A DNA stretch of 64,000 bases from Pieris napi (GCF_905475465.1 NC_062243.1:11990267-12054266); one strand, 5' to 3'; counted from the first letter of the stretch, positions 12,485-24,413 are shown. Program-made: numbers and translations. Notes: a model not told the origin generated them from the sequence alone.

Positions 12485-12716
12485 AGTTCATGTCATTATG
12501 TTTTACACTAGTACTCGACCTCCGACGGAATCCTCCAAATTTTTCCACCTGTCTCTATTTCTCGCGACGATTTTCCAATTCTGCCCCGCTATCTCTTTTA
12601 TTCCATCTTCTTAAGCTTCTTGTGGGCGTCCTCTTTCTTCTTCCCACTAGAACATTCCAAGTAAGGATCTTCTTCACCCATCTGCCATCACAAATACGGG
12701 CAGTGTGACCGGCCGG
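12485..12716 (-). mobile_element. LINE C-terminal fragment (ARICDGRW type)
   Basis: On the minus strand it encodes AGHTARICDGRWVKKILTWN followed by frame-broken GRRKR...RRWNK, which matches the C-terminal region after the RT domain of R1/Jockey-like non-LTR elements (the usual form is GHVAR..DGRW..K, then GRP..RW.DDI). Heavily decayed. Related pieces are at 52394 (plus) and 57370 (minus). Confidence 0.55.
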
Positions 12717-14129
12717 AATATTATTAAGATACAATTAAATATATAATACAAAACATTAGTATATGTAATAATGTTGTTAAGACAATCCTCTCCGTCTTTC
12801 TATTGTATATAGAAGCTTGCGCTAAATTAATAAAGAGATCTGATATGCCACGTTCAACTGTAATCCCAATAAATACGTGTAGAAATAATAATAATACATA
12901 CACAGACGGAACAGGAAGATAAATATACAAGAAAAATATGTCTTACATTTATTTCAGTGCGAATAAAATCTTTTTTAAAATAATTCTTAAGCGAAATCTG
13001 TGCTAAGTAGGATGTCTAGTTTTCAAAAGTAAGAATCTTTGAGTCGCACGATCGTCAGACTGAAAAGTCTACATGTAGGTTGCTAAGAGCCTAGAGAGAT
13101 TGAAACTCTTGACCCCTTCGACCTACTTTTGTAACTCCTTCGATTTATACGGAATCATTTTCCATATTCATTTTCTTTTAAAATTTAGTATCGGAAATCA
13201 TGTAATGGCAAGTCCATTGGTCATTCTGCGGCAGTTTACGCTCAAATTGTTCTCATATCGGCTCCAATAACTCTTTTGAAATGTACTCCCTGTCACGTTG
13301 TTTTGTGTTTTTTGCCGAAGAAAATAGCGAACAATTTTTGAACAAGTTTTATTGAAGTACAGTTTAGCAATTTGTAGTTCTGTCCCTGCGGATGCATGGT
13401 AATTAAGATATAATCCGTTACAAAACCTCCATAAACTCTTGGGATATGAAGTTAATACAGTTTTTGTTTGTTATTAGTATGTGTAATAAATTATCCAATG
13501 GCATTACCAAGGGTGGATACATGTCATCAAACAGTCATAACTCCCCTGTGGCCTATACAGTTTCATTTAATGACAAATTTATATAAAACGTTTTAGATTA
13601 AAATGTTCCTGCATTTGTTTATGAGTGTTTTATTAATCGTCAATTAAGTTTTAGGTAAAGTTGTACTGATTTTGAGTATTGTCCCCCTGCTGGTGCGGAC
13701 GCTAGATCCGCTCTAAGGCTCTTAGAGCATTAGATTTCATCATAAATGTTGTTCCATATAGACAAGTTCAGCCTTCTCTACCAGACACACAACTGATATT
13801 TGTCCTGAGGCTGTATTTGTACTTAGAATTGGTGACGTGACGTTGAGATCACCGGCTAATCACTTCGCTACCATTTATAAATTTTGTACTGTAAATGTCA
13901 AAGTATCAATCTGTGCCTAGATCATGCAATTTATAGGGGAAAATCCTCATACTTCAATAGTTGAAGAATGACTTCGTGTGTAAGTGGGCGGTAGCAACCC
14001 TGCAGCCATTCAGTGTTCGAAAACACTTATAAAATCTTTGACAGGCCCTGAGTGAGTACTCGATAGCATGAGCGTAGCTGCTTGTCTTGCGAGCTTTTAC
14101 TTATTCAGCGACACAATTTCTATGCTAAA
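12717..14129. other. unrecognised AT-rich sequence
   Basis: No gene recognised. A somewhat GC-richer part at 13670-13870 has no interpretable frame. Confidence 0.4.
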
Positions 14130-14851
14130 CAGGGCCTCCCCTGGGCAGGGCTGGAGCCCCGGGGCCTCCACAATAGAAGGGCACGGGAAAAAAATGTTTT
14201 AAATTCCGACTAGTAAACAACTTTTATTTTGATATATTATTATATGTTTGTTAAATACTAAAAGAATCTTCTTGATTTTCCAATAAATTATTGATTGAAA
14301 ACTTGACTGAAAAATTAAAATGTGTGCGTGTACTGGGTGTACACACGTAAGAAGTGAAACATCTTTCTGACCTTATTTTTCGAAAAATGATCTACTATAT
14401 GCAACTTAACGAAATTGGTTAAATAAAGTTTAACAAAAGGCTTTTATTATCATATCACTATATATTATAATAACGATATCATTAATTGTAATAGAATTAT
14501 TACTATTATTGTTATCGTTATTATATATTTTTGTTATTAATGGCTTCGAATCTCTTCGGATCAACCGTGGTAGGGACCAGCAAAAGATGGCGCGTAACCG
14601 AAAAACGTGACGATTTGCTACAAAATTTCTCCCATACGTCGATACAAAATTCATTCGAACGCCGATAAAGAAGTTTGACTTCAAAAAGCAACATGGCGCG
14701 TAACGAAAAAATGTTACACTAAATTTTTTTCCAACCCCGATGAAGAAGTTTCACTTCAAAAAAATTGATAATTTTATTTGTAAAATATTTTAAGGCCAGG
14801 CCTTAACTCCTTTGTTGCCCCGAGGCCTTCAGACTTCTAAATCCGGCACTG
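14130..14851. mobile_element. non-autonomous hAT-type element
   Basis: The ends are CAGGGCC... and ...GGCACTG, fitting the CAGNG pattern of hAT termini. They are flanked by an exact 8-bp target duplication ATGCTAAA (14122-14129 and 14852-14859). Eight-base duplications are the hAT signature. The interior (14302-14760) is one arm of the module that appears twice, inverted, inside 33480-35358. The minus-strand frame at 14430-14684 shares sequence with the plus-strand frame at 33742-33936 only because both lie in that module. Confidence 0.75.
14302..14760. repeat. module shared with 33585-35083 (single arm)
   Basis: Reads from GTGTGCGTGTACTGGGTGTA through GACCTTATTTTTCGAAAAAT, AACAAAAGGCTTTTATTAT and GGATCAACCGTGGTAGGGAC to CGATGAAGAAGTTTCACTTC. 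It is the same orientation as the right arm (34660-35083), and the reverse complement of the left arm (33585-34165). Confidence 0.8.
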
Positions 14852-15043
14852 ATGCTAAATAAGGTTAAAAGTTAGTATTAGATTATGATTTATAGCGTTT
14901 TTAAGTAAAAAAATTTAAATTAAAAATTAAAAAAGCGCATACCGCATGCGCGTTTTTAATTTTAATTCCTAATAAAAGTCTAATGAATTCACCCTTTGAA
15001 ATTACTTTGATATTAATTAACAATTAAAATACATAACACTGAG

Positions 15044-15135
15044 GAAATGCCAATTAAAGGTACACTGCCACAGAGACCGAACTTTTTAAATTTGTTTTAA
15101 TTTACTATTTATCAATTTTTGATTATTAAAATGTA
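15044..15135 (+). repeat. copy of a three-member repeat (CTGCCACAG type)
   Basis: Contains AATTAAAGGTACACTGCCAC and TTTTTAAATTTGTTTTAATT, as in the copies at 12316 and 31802. Confidence 0.45.
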
Positions 15136-16519
15136 TGCTTAGAAAAATACTCTATATTTATGTATTGATAATATTAAATGTCATCAACAATTTAAATTTA
15201 ATAATACATTTATAACTAATATGTACAATATATAGCAATTTATGAAAATAAGTACAGCAATGAGTAAAATAATGAAATTGTTATTAATAACGGTCACAAT
15301 TTTGGTGCGTAAAATAAAACTTGAGGATATAACCACCAAATAATAGTAAAGATAATATAATCAACGTAGATATTAAATGCGTTGATGATAAGAATAAACA
15401 ACTGCATTACGCTAAATTACTCATAATTACGTCAAACGAATGTATCTAATGCGTAGAAAAGATATCATTAGATAGTAGTGTGTTAAGAAATCAACGTGTA
15501 AATAATTTTCTGATAAGGAAAGTATATTTCAAATGTCAAAGTGTACATCAGCCATCATAAAATCGTGACACAGAAATGAAATTTTACGACCTCATTTATT
15601 TTCTCGCTTAGATTTGATTTTCCCTTTTTTCGTCGCGTCGCGTTTGATTGCAACTTGCAATAATGTAGGCCTTCGGTATGAACATGATTTATAAAAATTC
15701 CACTCGCAATCAACAGATGGCGCTTAATTAAATAAAAATTTGATAATGGGGCATCTGTATAGTGAGTATATTGTATTTTTTTTATTTGCTTAGGTTAGTT
15801 TAATACTTTAAACAAATCGTCTTCCTCAGCACGTAGACAAAGGTAAACTTTACTAACTTAGAGACGTACGAGTTCGATTCTTAGGCAAAAAAATCGGTAT
15901 CAACATCAGTATAGCAACTTTGATCATCTAAATCACAGAAGAATTATGTATGCATCTTCTTCTTCTGCTTCCACTTCATTGCTAAAGCTTGGATGTTCAC
16001 AACTTGAATTGCCGGGTATCTTACGCTAGTCTAAAAGTTCTTCGGCAGATGTGATGCCGGTGTGATAGCATAACATAACAATGGGTTAAGTCCGAAAATT
16101 GGTGAAAATTTCTCCTCAAATTGGGTTGACTTACCCCGTAAGTTCAATAAATATTCCAATTCTGTAGTGTAGTGTAGTAAATAAACTACTACATATCAGC
16201 ACATTGAAAGTCAATTATTGATTTAGTTTAGAATCAGCAGATTCCAATGCATCAATGTTATTAGAAACCCTGTTTCTAAAGTCAAAGGTTCGTAGATAAC
16301 GAAATTGATTCCTAGCGAGATAAGAGATGTAATCTAGAGTTCAGCATGAGAACTGGGAGCAACAGGTCATTGATTAAAATGGTCATGTGATGTGGAGCGT
16401 GACAAGGGAAACGCGATATTCATGTTTCATTGAGAAATGCTTCTAGAAAGGAAATGTATATCGAAATGAGAAATTGTATTTAATCATTCATAATAATAAT
16501 CTTCGTCACAGAGTTCGTA
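15136..16519. other. unrecognised AT-rich sequence
   Basis: No gene or known repeat seen. Confidence 0.4.
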
Positions 16520-16682
16520 GATTTAAACTCCAGCTGTGCTCCAATAGATTTTAGTTTCTGTTTCATTACAACATGCCCGTACGGTGAAAGAAAACATCGC
16601 GAGGAAACCGGCCTGTCTTAGACACTTAAGTGGATGGCGTGTGTCAGGCTCAGAAGGCTGATCACCTACTTGCCTATTTGTA
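16520..16682 (+). mobile_element. partial SINE (family 1)
   Basis: Plus-strand body fragment: CAGCTGTGCTCCAATAGA, ACGGTGAAAGAAAACATCGC, GAGGAAACCGGCC, GGCGTGTGTCAGGCTCAG and TGATCACCTACTTGCC. The tRNA-like head and the 3' tail are missing. Confidence 0.7.
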
Positions 16683-16860
16683 AAAAAGGTTTGAGAAAGT
16701 TTAGCCACCCTCATTCGCCGAGGGATACTGGAGACCAAGCATAGCTACCTTCAATAGTGAAACCTGTCTAAGAAAAATTACACATGTTTTTAAATTTCAA
16801 CCCTATACCTGAACCCGAATGCCAACCCCTATATCAATAAGACTTCGTAATATATGTGTA

Positions 16861-17182
16861 TATGTCACCGTAAAATTGTAAAAACCGTTAGATTGTAATC
16901 TATCTCGCGAGATTATAAACTGTCGAAAGATTGTGAACCTCAACGAACTGCTTACAATTTAACGTATTATTATTCGGTAGTTATATGAAATTGTTGGAAA
17001 GTAAAATTAATCTGTAATTGACCAAAGAAGTTTGAATGATAACTAAGTTAGTGTAGTACAATCTACCGAATAATAATACGTTAAATTGTAAGCAGTAAGC
17101 TGAGGTTCACAATCTTTCGACAGTTTATAATCTCGCGAGATTGATTACAATCTAACGGTGTTTACAATTTTACGGTAACATA
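16861..17182. mobile_element. foldback MITE with 120-bp arms
   Basis: 16861-16980 and 17063-17182 are reverse complements with only a handful of mismatches, separated by 82 bp. The outer ends are TATGTYACCGTAAAATTG. Each arm carries the self-complementary CTCGCGAG. It is flanked by TA-rich sequence, which suggests a TA target site (Tc1/mariner-like), but the duplication cannot be told from the local TA repeat. There is no ORF. Confidence 0.8.
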
Positions 17183-18180
17183 TATATATATATATATTGC
17201 TTGCTTGCATATGCCTTGCGTCAGAAAAATAAAGATAAAAACGTTGTTATTGTTTTGAGTCCAATTTGTTTGATAATTTGATTGATACGGATTAGAAAAG
17301 TTAGATATAACAGATAAAACTTTGGATTTCTGTATGATCGATGTATATTTATTAACATTTTTATTATTACGCCTTTATTTATACGAAACTTAACGAATAA
17401 AAAGGAAATGAGATTGTATTCTATGAAGTTGTTTGGGGTATTTAGTGTTGGAACCCCATCTTGGGTATAGGCCATCTTCAGCAGTTTTTCAATATTTCCA
17501 TTTACATTAGGTATACGTATAGGGGCGAATAAGAGTATTAAAGATTTTGAAATTCAATAGTAGTAGTGCGATCCGCTCCGAAAACGCTTTATACTCAATT
17601 TTATTTAAATAGTCCTTATTGATTAAAAAAAGAAGAAACAAACCACCTTCCGGCATTAACAATGCTATAAAAATAATTATCAAAACTTATTTATAATAGT
17701 AGCTTTAGTGTTTATTTATAGTTTGACAAATCAAACTGAATTTATTATACAAAATTTACTCACAAAATACACTGAATCGAATTGAATATAACAAAACCAT
17801 GAGATTTTTAGGAAAACGAAAGAGTTGAAAACTATGTACAAAAATTTGTAACGTGTAAAAATAAATTTCTCTGGAATTTAATAAAAAGTACAGATGCGGG
17901 ACACTTATACATAATTTATGACCATGTTGTAGTCACTACCTCTGGCCTGCGGTTTTACATCTTAGGCACGTAGTGGCAATATTGGACCACAAAGATAGCT
18001 TTTAGGATTCTGTGGAAAAGTCTTTTGATGTCACGTTTTGCTATCCATCTTTCCCGTTTCAAAAACTGTTGACTTCAGGTATAAGTATTTTGTTAGTGCT
18101 CTCCAAACCGAGCCCGCAACCTATATTGAGTTAATATTTTAAGCTTAACATGAGGAGAAAATAATGACAAATACATGGAC
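17183..18180. other. unrecognised sequence
   Basis: Starts with a short TA repeat, then shows no recognised gene or element. A GC-richer piece at 17930-18120 has no interpretable frame. Confidence 0.4.
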
Positions 18181-18183
18181 TAA

Positions 18184-18610
18184 GGCCCAGCACACATGGT
18201 GAAACGCAACTGCAACGAAACTGCAACTACTAGTTACTTTTGAGTTTCGTTTGAGTTTATGCCATAGATACCTTTGACAGACAACACACGTCGCAACTAG
18301 TTTGAAACGCGTTGCAGATCAGTTGCTTTGAAACCAGCGTGCAGGAAACTCGTGTCGGATTTGGTTCCGTCTGGTCTCAAAATCGGAATGATTGTGACTA
18401 ATTTCATCATATTTAGGTTTTTTTTTTTTTTTTTTTTTTTTTTAATAGGGGGGCAAACGAGCTTGCGGGACGACCAAAAAGGGTAGTCCACGCAGCCCAT
18501 AGACACCCATAGGTTGCGGCGTGTGTGCAAAACGTTTGAAACTGGTTTCAAACCTATAATTATTTCAAAAGGGTTTCGTTGCAGTTGCGTTTCACCATGT
18601 GTGCTGGGCC
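18184..18610. mobile_element. PIF/Harbinger-type MITE
   Basis: Terminal inverted repeats of about 38 bp begin GGCCCAGCACACATGGTGAA. The left copy is 18184-18221 and the right copy 18573-18610. The flanks are TAA at 18181-18183 and TAA at 18611-18613, the 3-bp TWA duplication typical of PIF/Harbinger. Subterminal GTTTGAAAC-like words recur inside. A LINE tail with a 26-base T run (18418-18518) is nested within it. Confidence 0.75.
18418..18518 (-). mobile_element. nested LINE 3' tail (variant)
   Basis: The minus strand reads CCTATGGGTGTCTATGGGCT...CGTCCCGCAAGCTCGTTTGC, then CCCCCCTATT and a run of 26 A. Related to 28862-28966. It sits inside the MITE 18184-18610, so it inserted after that element. 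Confidence 0.65.
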
Positions 18611-18624
18611 TAATACTAATACCT

Positions 18625-18895
18625 GAGTTTCATCATCGGACGTCAAGGCAGAATACAAAACACCATCCGTATCGCCTTGACGTCCGTCGTTCCACAACTG
18701 AGCGTTTCTCACTATGTGGAACCAGCTGCCCACTGAAGTATTTCCGAACCAATTCGACTTCCTTTCTTCAAGAAAAGAGCGTACCAATTCTTAAAAGGCC
18801 GGCAGCTCGCTTGCGAGCCTTCTGGCAGTGCGAGTGTCCATGGGCGGCGGTATCACTTCAGGTGAGCCTCCTGCCCGTTTGCCGTTTGAGTGTTA
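18625..18895 (+). mobile_element. LINE C-terminal plus 3' tail
   Basis: The longest copy of the GGCCGGCAACGC family. It encodes a broken end of the RT polypeptide (EFHHRTSRQNTKHHPYRLDV, then LCGTSCPLKYFRTN in a shifted frame), corresponding to the usual W-N-x-L-P ... VFP ending of Jockey/RTE-like LINE ORF2. AAAAGAGCGTACCAATTC and the 3' UTR follow. The frame 18514-18909 begins inside the upstream MITE and is a chimera, not a gene. Confidence 0.65.
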
Positions 18896-19711
18896 GTGTG
18901 TGTAGTTAGGCATCACTTAAGTTAGTATAAATTACATAATTAAAATTCTGTTCTTTTTTTATTACATTAATTCTTAAAGAGGAATTTCCACGAGACGTAG
19001 TCTTTAAACATTTGCCTTGCGTTCTGTGCCTACCAAATTGAAACCGTAAGTGTGTCGCTGGCCATGCAAAAACTTCTCATGGTGGGTAAATTACATTATA
19101 ATTCGTACGTATGGGCTTTTTTATTAGAATATTGAAATATTTTAGCCCCGTTATTGGAGCTACACCATATTCGTTTCTCAGACTATTTTTATGTTAACTT
19201 TTTTTTAATAATATAAAATGCCATTTAAAAATAAGGCATGCAAATGTCATATTATTTATCAGAATAATAATAAGTTATTTATAATTGTTGTCTAAATACT
19301 CACCCACGCAATAAAGGCACCTTGCTTTTAAAAATTTAATCACCTTCCCCTTGAAAGGATAACACAGCAGTGATCTATAACTTCTAGCTGATTAAATAGT
19401 TTGATAGCCATGTCGTAACAATATTTTGAATACATTATGGTGTAACATGCAGGCACCCACAGCGGTGTTGGATCTTATGTTAAACCAAAAAGTTAGACTC
19501 GCTTCGTAAGGGAATGGCGAATTATATTTATACTCTTGACAGGTAAACGTACTTATGATAGTACAACATGAGCAAACATGTGATTTGCTATATGTAACGT
19601 CTCGTGACTTACGTTTCGGTCAATTTACAGCAACCCACGCATAGCAATTTAACAAGACTGTCTTCAATAAACAAATAATATGTCTTATTCAGTTCTATGG
19701 ACATAAATTAA
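18896..19711. other. unrecognised AT-rich sequence
   Basis: No gene or known repeat seen. Confidence 0.4.
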
Positions 19712-19990
19712 ATAAATAAATCAGTGGCGCTACATTCTTTAGGCCTCAGATTTCTGTATCTGTTTCATGATCATTTGTCAGTCTAATAGGCAAATAGGTG
19801 ATCAGTCCTGTGCCTGACACACGCCGTCGACTTTTTGTGTCTACACCAAGCTGGTTTCCTCTCGATGTTTTCCTTCACCGTTCGAGCGAAAGTTAAATGC
19901 TCACACAGAAAGAAAGTTCATTGGTGCACAGCTGGGGATCGAACCTACGACCACATGGATAAGAGTTCCACGCTGAAGCCACTAGGCCTG
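19712..19990 (-). mobile_element. tRNA-derived SINE (family 1)
   Basis: Minus strand. Tail AAATAAATCAGTGGCGCTAC, body GACGGCGTGTGTCAGGCACA-like, B-box complement GGGGATCGAACCTACGACC, head GAAGCCACTAGGCCTGAAC. Near full length. Confidence 0.85.
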
Positions 19991-20833
19991 AACAAACTGA
20001 ACTGTAATAAGAATCTGTTCGTTTCTTAATACGTTCATTAATATATGTAAGTCATTAAAACATAATATGACAGCTTTGGTTTTAAGGTCTACTTTTGTTT
20101 CATTGCTGTATTCGGTTAAAAATACTGTTTAATGGTCCTTAAAAAGAGGCGTTTATCGATAAGATGCAAAGTAAATTTGCTATAACGTTTTATTCATAGG
20201 TAATTAACGAATAAATAAAGTCTAAAGTTTATACATTTTTTTCCTAACACGGGCAAAAAGTATGATGGTTTAATCGCACAGCACTTAGCATTTCCAGGCC
20301 TTCATATGGACCCATTATTAACTGTTACTTATTCCTTGGGCCTAATACATATTAGTACACAGTAAAACAACGGGTTTCTTATTTTTTAGCGTATAATTAT
20401 ATGTCAACTGATTGGGATTGGTCAGCGTGGATCTAGTGTATTTTGTAATATTTGGCGCCGACCTCAGCACTAAACAATAATAATATACTTCAGTCAATTT
20501 GCTACCGTGATTTAAGAATTACTGACTGAGATAATAAAAAGCGCAAACGAATTGTAACAATCATCTTACACTTGTAGCCAATTAATTGTAAAACGTCAGT
20601 TTTGGTAGTGATAAATGAGCCCTTTAGTTTGTAATACATTTTATCAATTGTAATATAACATTCTCGTTTCCGAAAATGTACAATAGGTCGACATGTATAA
20701 CTTAGGTTTAAGAACCCATAAATAAATTAGTTTTTTTTAATCCAGCGTCGCAACCCCACTACCCCTAATTTTATTTTATAAGCCCTTGTTTTAAACGCTT
20801 AAAGATAGTTGATAGCTAGCTTTGACCATGGTG
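19991..20833. other. unrecognised AT-rich sequence
   Basis: No gene or known repeat seen. Confidence 0.4.
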
Positions 20834-20953
20834 TTTCTTTTTTTTTATAGAACGGGGGGCAAACGGGCAGGAGGCTCACCTGATGTTAAGTGATACCGCC
20901 GCCCATGGACACTCTCAATGCCAGATGGCTCGCGAGTGCGTTGCCGGCCTTTG
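20834..20953 (-). mobile_element. LINE 3' tail (GGCCGGCAACGC family)
   Basis: Well-conserved minus-strand tail: TTTTTTTATAGAACGGGGGG, CAAACGGGCAGGAGGCTCAC, ending TGCGTTGCCGGCC. Confidence 0.8.
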
Positions 20954-21560
20954 AAATCATTTATTTGGCCCTCAACAACCGCTACCGAACTTAACTCTCT
21001 ATTGGTACAAATCCAGCTCGGTAGTAAAGTTTTTCGCGTCCATACAAAGGCCGGGAGTCTTTTTTTATAATGTCTAATGAATTCAGAAAACAGTTTGGCG
21101 CTTAGAAATTCATCGAAAATAACATGGCACTGATTATATCGAACTAAACCGACACAAACCGTTAGCCATATGTACTTATTTATTTACAAAGCCGGTGGAA
21201 TCGATGTGGTTTTATTATTTATTGCTTACACGAAATACCAATTGCTCGATATTGTAATAGAGGGCATCGTGGTATTCCTTTCATGAGTTTAAGTTGGGAA
21301 TTGGTTGGGTAATATTTATGGTCTATTGGGTGTAACGGAAAAAATGTTTTTTTAAAACCCTACAATTTGGATTTATTATTTATAGTTTATTACGTTAGAG
21401 TTGTGGGTTAGGAAACTAGTCAACGCAGTGAAATAGGAATATATAGACCACTTTTGTGTATAAAATTTATGATTTGAAAGGTCACTCTAATGTATCAGGG
21501 TAAATTGTTAACAAAATTATATCCCTGTACACATCTATATAGCCTCACGTTTTTTGGATA

Positions 21561-21657
21561 GTGCATAGTGCACATTAAAAGAAAATTGTATTAGAGGTAA
21601 GCTGGGGTTTGAACGCTCAACCCACTCCGAACGATATGGGTGAGAGTTGCGTGCATT
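21561..21657 (-). mobile_element. possible decayed SINE head (family 1)
   Basis: AGCTGGGGTTTGAACGCTCA followed by ATGGGTGAGAGTTGCGTGC resembles the reverse complement of the SINE B-box region, but it is very diverged. Confidence 0.35.
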
Positions 21658-21730
21658 ATCAGAAAATCAATCTTAATACGAGTATTATCAGACTCTTACT
21701 ATGTTATACTCTGATTAGTTCCGTAGATTA

Positions 21731-21955
21731 AGTTGGATCCACTTCCACTATCGCCTGCAATTCGTCGTTGTCGACAATGGATACCGGCCGACCGCGAGGC
21801 TCGTTCTTCAACTCAACATTTCCAAATGATTGAACCAATAATGGACCGTGTTTGTCCAAGCAGTGTTAGGCCCGTACTCATGTTTCGTGTTGTTTGCGCA
21901 GCGGTATTCCACGAATTCATAATCACAAAATTGTACGAATTTTTGATTTATCCAT
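21731..21955 (-). pseudogene. mariner transposase N-terminal fragment
   Basis: The minus strand starts ATG with MDKSKIRTIL, then breaks frame. A later frame reads NEPRGRPVSIVDNDELQAIV, the linker between the two helix-turn-helix motifs of mariner-family (SETMAR-like) transposases. These cut and paste DNA at TA sites using a C-terminal DD34D domain, which is absent here. At least two frame changes and in-frame stops are present. The plus-strand frame at 21733-21999 is only its shadow. The match is by motif; the subfamily is not certain. Confidence 0.75.
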
Positions 21956-22430
21956 GGCACCAAACAAAATACTATCTAAAAACAAATGACAGAATTTAAA
22001 AACAAATGAACACGGCTCCGAGTGAATTTTTTGAATTTCGAATTACCAATCGAAAGATAATGAAATCTGTAAATGCTGTTTATATGACATGTCATTAGAT
22101 TGCATAAAATTTGCATAATAACTAAATCATACGTAAAACGTCCATTCCATACAAATATCTCTAATTAAATTGAAACACCTATTAAACATAATGATCCAAC
22201 TTTGACCAGAATTAATTAGGTTTTGTTTAGTATTGACCCGTTGATAGGCTATGTGCGGCTTGTTGTCACCCGCAAAATAAACACTGCCCTAAATTTTGAT
22301 TGTCATCTACATTCCTGCCAAACCACAAGTGATAATGTTTTATAGAATAATATATAGTTTCGAATTAGGTTGATCTATGAACCAACTAATAGATACATTT
22401 ATTTAATAATATACTAATTAATTAATTATA

Positions 22431-22711
22431 AAATAAATCAATGGCACTACAACCTTTTTAGGTCTGGGCCTCAGATCTGTTTCATGATCATTGGTAATCT
22501 AATAGGCAAGTAGGTGATCAGTATTCTGTGCATGACGCACGCCGTCGACTTTTTGGGTCTAAGGCAAGCCGGTTTCCTCACGATATTTTCCTTCACCGTT
22601 CGAGCGAATGTTAAATGCGCACATTGAAAGAAAGTCCATTGGTGCATAGCCGGGAAACTAACCTACGACCTCAGGTATGAGAGTCACAAGCCACAAAGCC
22701 AACACTGCTCA
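22431..22711 (-). mobile_element. tRNA-derived SINE (family 1)
   Basis: Minus strand, near full length. Tail AAATAAATCAATGGCACTAC, then the complement of GACCCAAAAAGTCGACGGC, and a head ending CAACACTGCTC. A small ATGCATATGCA repeat follows at about 22711-22740. Confidence 0.85.
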
Positions 22712-22915
22712 TATGCATATGCATGCACATGCATATGATACATAGAGTATTTTAATCCCTGTGTATAAATAACTGTGGATTAATTTTGTTGGATGACAAC
22801 TAGCTACCATTAGTCTGTCACAGGCCCGTCGAAGTTATGATTTAACATCGTGTTTATTTTACTAGTCACTACATCACATGCATTGATTTCATGCTGATAG
22901 GTTTGTATAATAAAA

Positions 22916-22980
22916 CTAGCTGACCCGGCAAACGTTCTTTTGCCATGTATATTATTAGGAAACATTTTAACAACAGTTTA
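22916..22980 (-). mobile_element. Helitron 3'-end fragment
   Basis: CTAGCTGACCCGGCAAACGT then TTTTGCCATGTAT, the reverse complement of the Helitron 3' terminus seen at 5993 and 52670. The rest of the element is not recognisable. Confidence 0.55.
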
Positions 22981-23154
22981 GACTACCTGTTAACTGTAGG
23001 TTGCTATTAGATTTCTAATGAATTTTAAAGTGTAAAATTCACAAGACGTTTCCACTGCTGTGTTTTGAATAGAACCTTGTTCCGTATATGTAGCATGTTT
23101 CATACCAGGTATAATATTTGGGGCTGTCAATGAGTTCACGAGCCTACTTTCTTC

Positions 23155-23214
23155 CTTCCCTTTATTAGTTCTAAAAAAATATTAATAGTAATATATATAA
23201 CTAATAAAGGGAAG
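23155..23214. repeat. 16-bp inverted repeat hairpin
   Basis: CTTCCCTTTATTAGTT at 23155-23170 and its exact complement at 23199-23214 surround an AT-only 28-base loop. Function unknown; it may be a small foldback element. Confidence 0.5.
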
Positions 23215-23459
23215 AACTTAAATTAAATACGTATATTTTCATAGTAGAATTATTTAAGGCGTAATTAATTATACATTTTGAAATACGCCCTCTGTCACAA
23301 CTAAACTAGGGGTTATGGGATAATAAGTAAGTACGTCAACAACATACGATTTTAAATTCAAATGTAATATAACTACTATAAATTAAAAATTCAAAATAGG
23401 TTTATTCAGTTTAGATGTGTCTTAGGGTATGCTTATGAATGTCAAACGTTTACAAAATT

Positions 23460-23546
23460 CGCGAAAGAGCAAGACTACGGCCATCCGTTCGCAAAATTAC
23501 CAGGAGGCCTTGTTCTCAGAAGAACAGGCAAGAAACTCTGTTTTAC
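23460..23546 (-). mobile_element. LINE 3' UTR fragment (AAGAAACTC type)
   Basis: The minus strand contains GAGTTTCTTGCCTGTTCTTC, a phrase shared by the 3' UTRs at 38251-38709, 51038 and 55601. Short and decayed. Confidence 0.4.
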
Positions 23547-23830
23547 CCTTCCTCTATATTACAATTATTCAAAGAAAAATGTCATAAACCCCAAGGTCAT
23601 TAATGTTACATAAGTAAAAAAGAAATAAAAATCTATTCAGTGATTTACCAAATTCACCATTACACACATATTCACAACACTTCAAAGATAACAAAATAAA
23701 TTATAACAATATAACTAGAACTATTGCCACGCGTTTTTGTCTTCTAGGTAGTCATTAACTGTGTAATGTGTAAGTAACCTTTACACATTAATGTTTTTTT
23801 AATATGTGTTTTGAATCTGTTTAAAGGCAA

Positions 23831-24018
23831 AAAATTAGGCTACAACCTCTAAGTCTTGGCCTTAGGTTTCTGTATCTTTTTCTTAGACATTTTTCTTAAT
23901 AGGTAAATAGCTTTCTCAGCAGGACACACGCAGTTGATCTTTAGATCTAAGGAATTCCGGTTCCGCAATGGTTTCCTTCATCTTACAGATAATTGGTGCA
24001 CATCTGTAATGCAATCGA
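23831..24018 (-). mobile_element. decayed SINE (family 1)
   Basis: GGCTACAACCTCTAAGTCTT, TTCTGTATCTTTTTC, CACACGCAGTTGATCTTTAG and TAATTGGTGCACATCTGTAA follow the minus-strand SINE consensus order with many changes. Confidence 0.55.
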
Positions 24019-24413
24019 ACGATCAATTCAACATTAATATATCCCCTCTACATACATAAGAGAAAACCACTATAAGCATATAGAATGTATGAACCGATAG
24101 TAATGTATTGAATCAGTTCCTCAGTCATCTGGGCCGATTAAATATAACCGCGAGGAAATGCGTATGCACTGTCCTGAGCATTGATTAAATTCGCGTTTGA
24201 CGCATTCAAAGCTGACGTAATCACGTTTCGAATTGGCTTCGTTATTTTAATTAATCACATGTCTTATCTTTGTGAATCTGTTGGCTAAGCGCGTGGACTT
24301 CTTACGTCTATGGGTACCATTGATTTATGATATAAATTGTTGACAGAAATTATTGTCTATATACGTTTAGTCTAGTGATATGAGCGTTCATTGGAATCAC
24401 AATTATGCAATTT

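Noticed and set aside
17174..17200. TA dinucleotide array as a satellite or origin
   Set aside because: Very short, adjacent to a MITE end, and consistent with an ordinary microsatellite.
18514..18909. 131-codon plus-strand open frame
   Set aside because: It begins within the right end of the MITE and runs into a LINE tail in a mixed frame, so it is a chance chimera.
21733..21999. 88-codon plus-strand open frame
   Set aside because: It is the antisense shadow of the mariner N-terminal fragment, which gives clear motifs on the minus strand.
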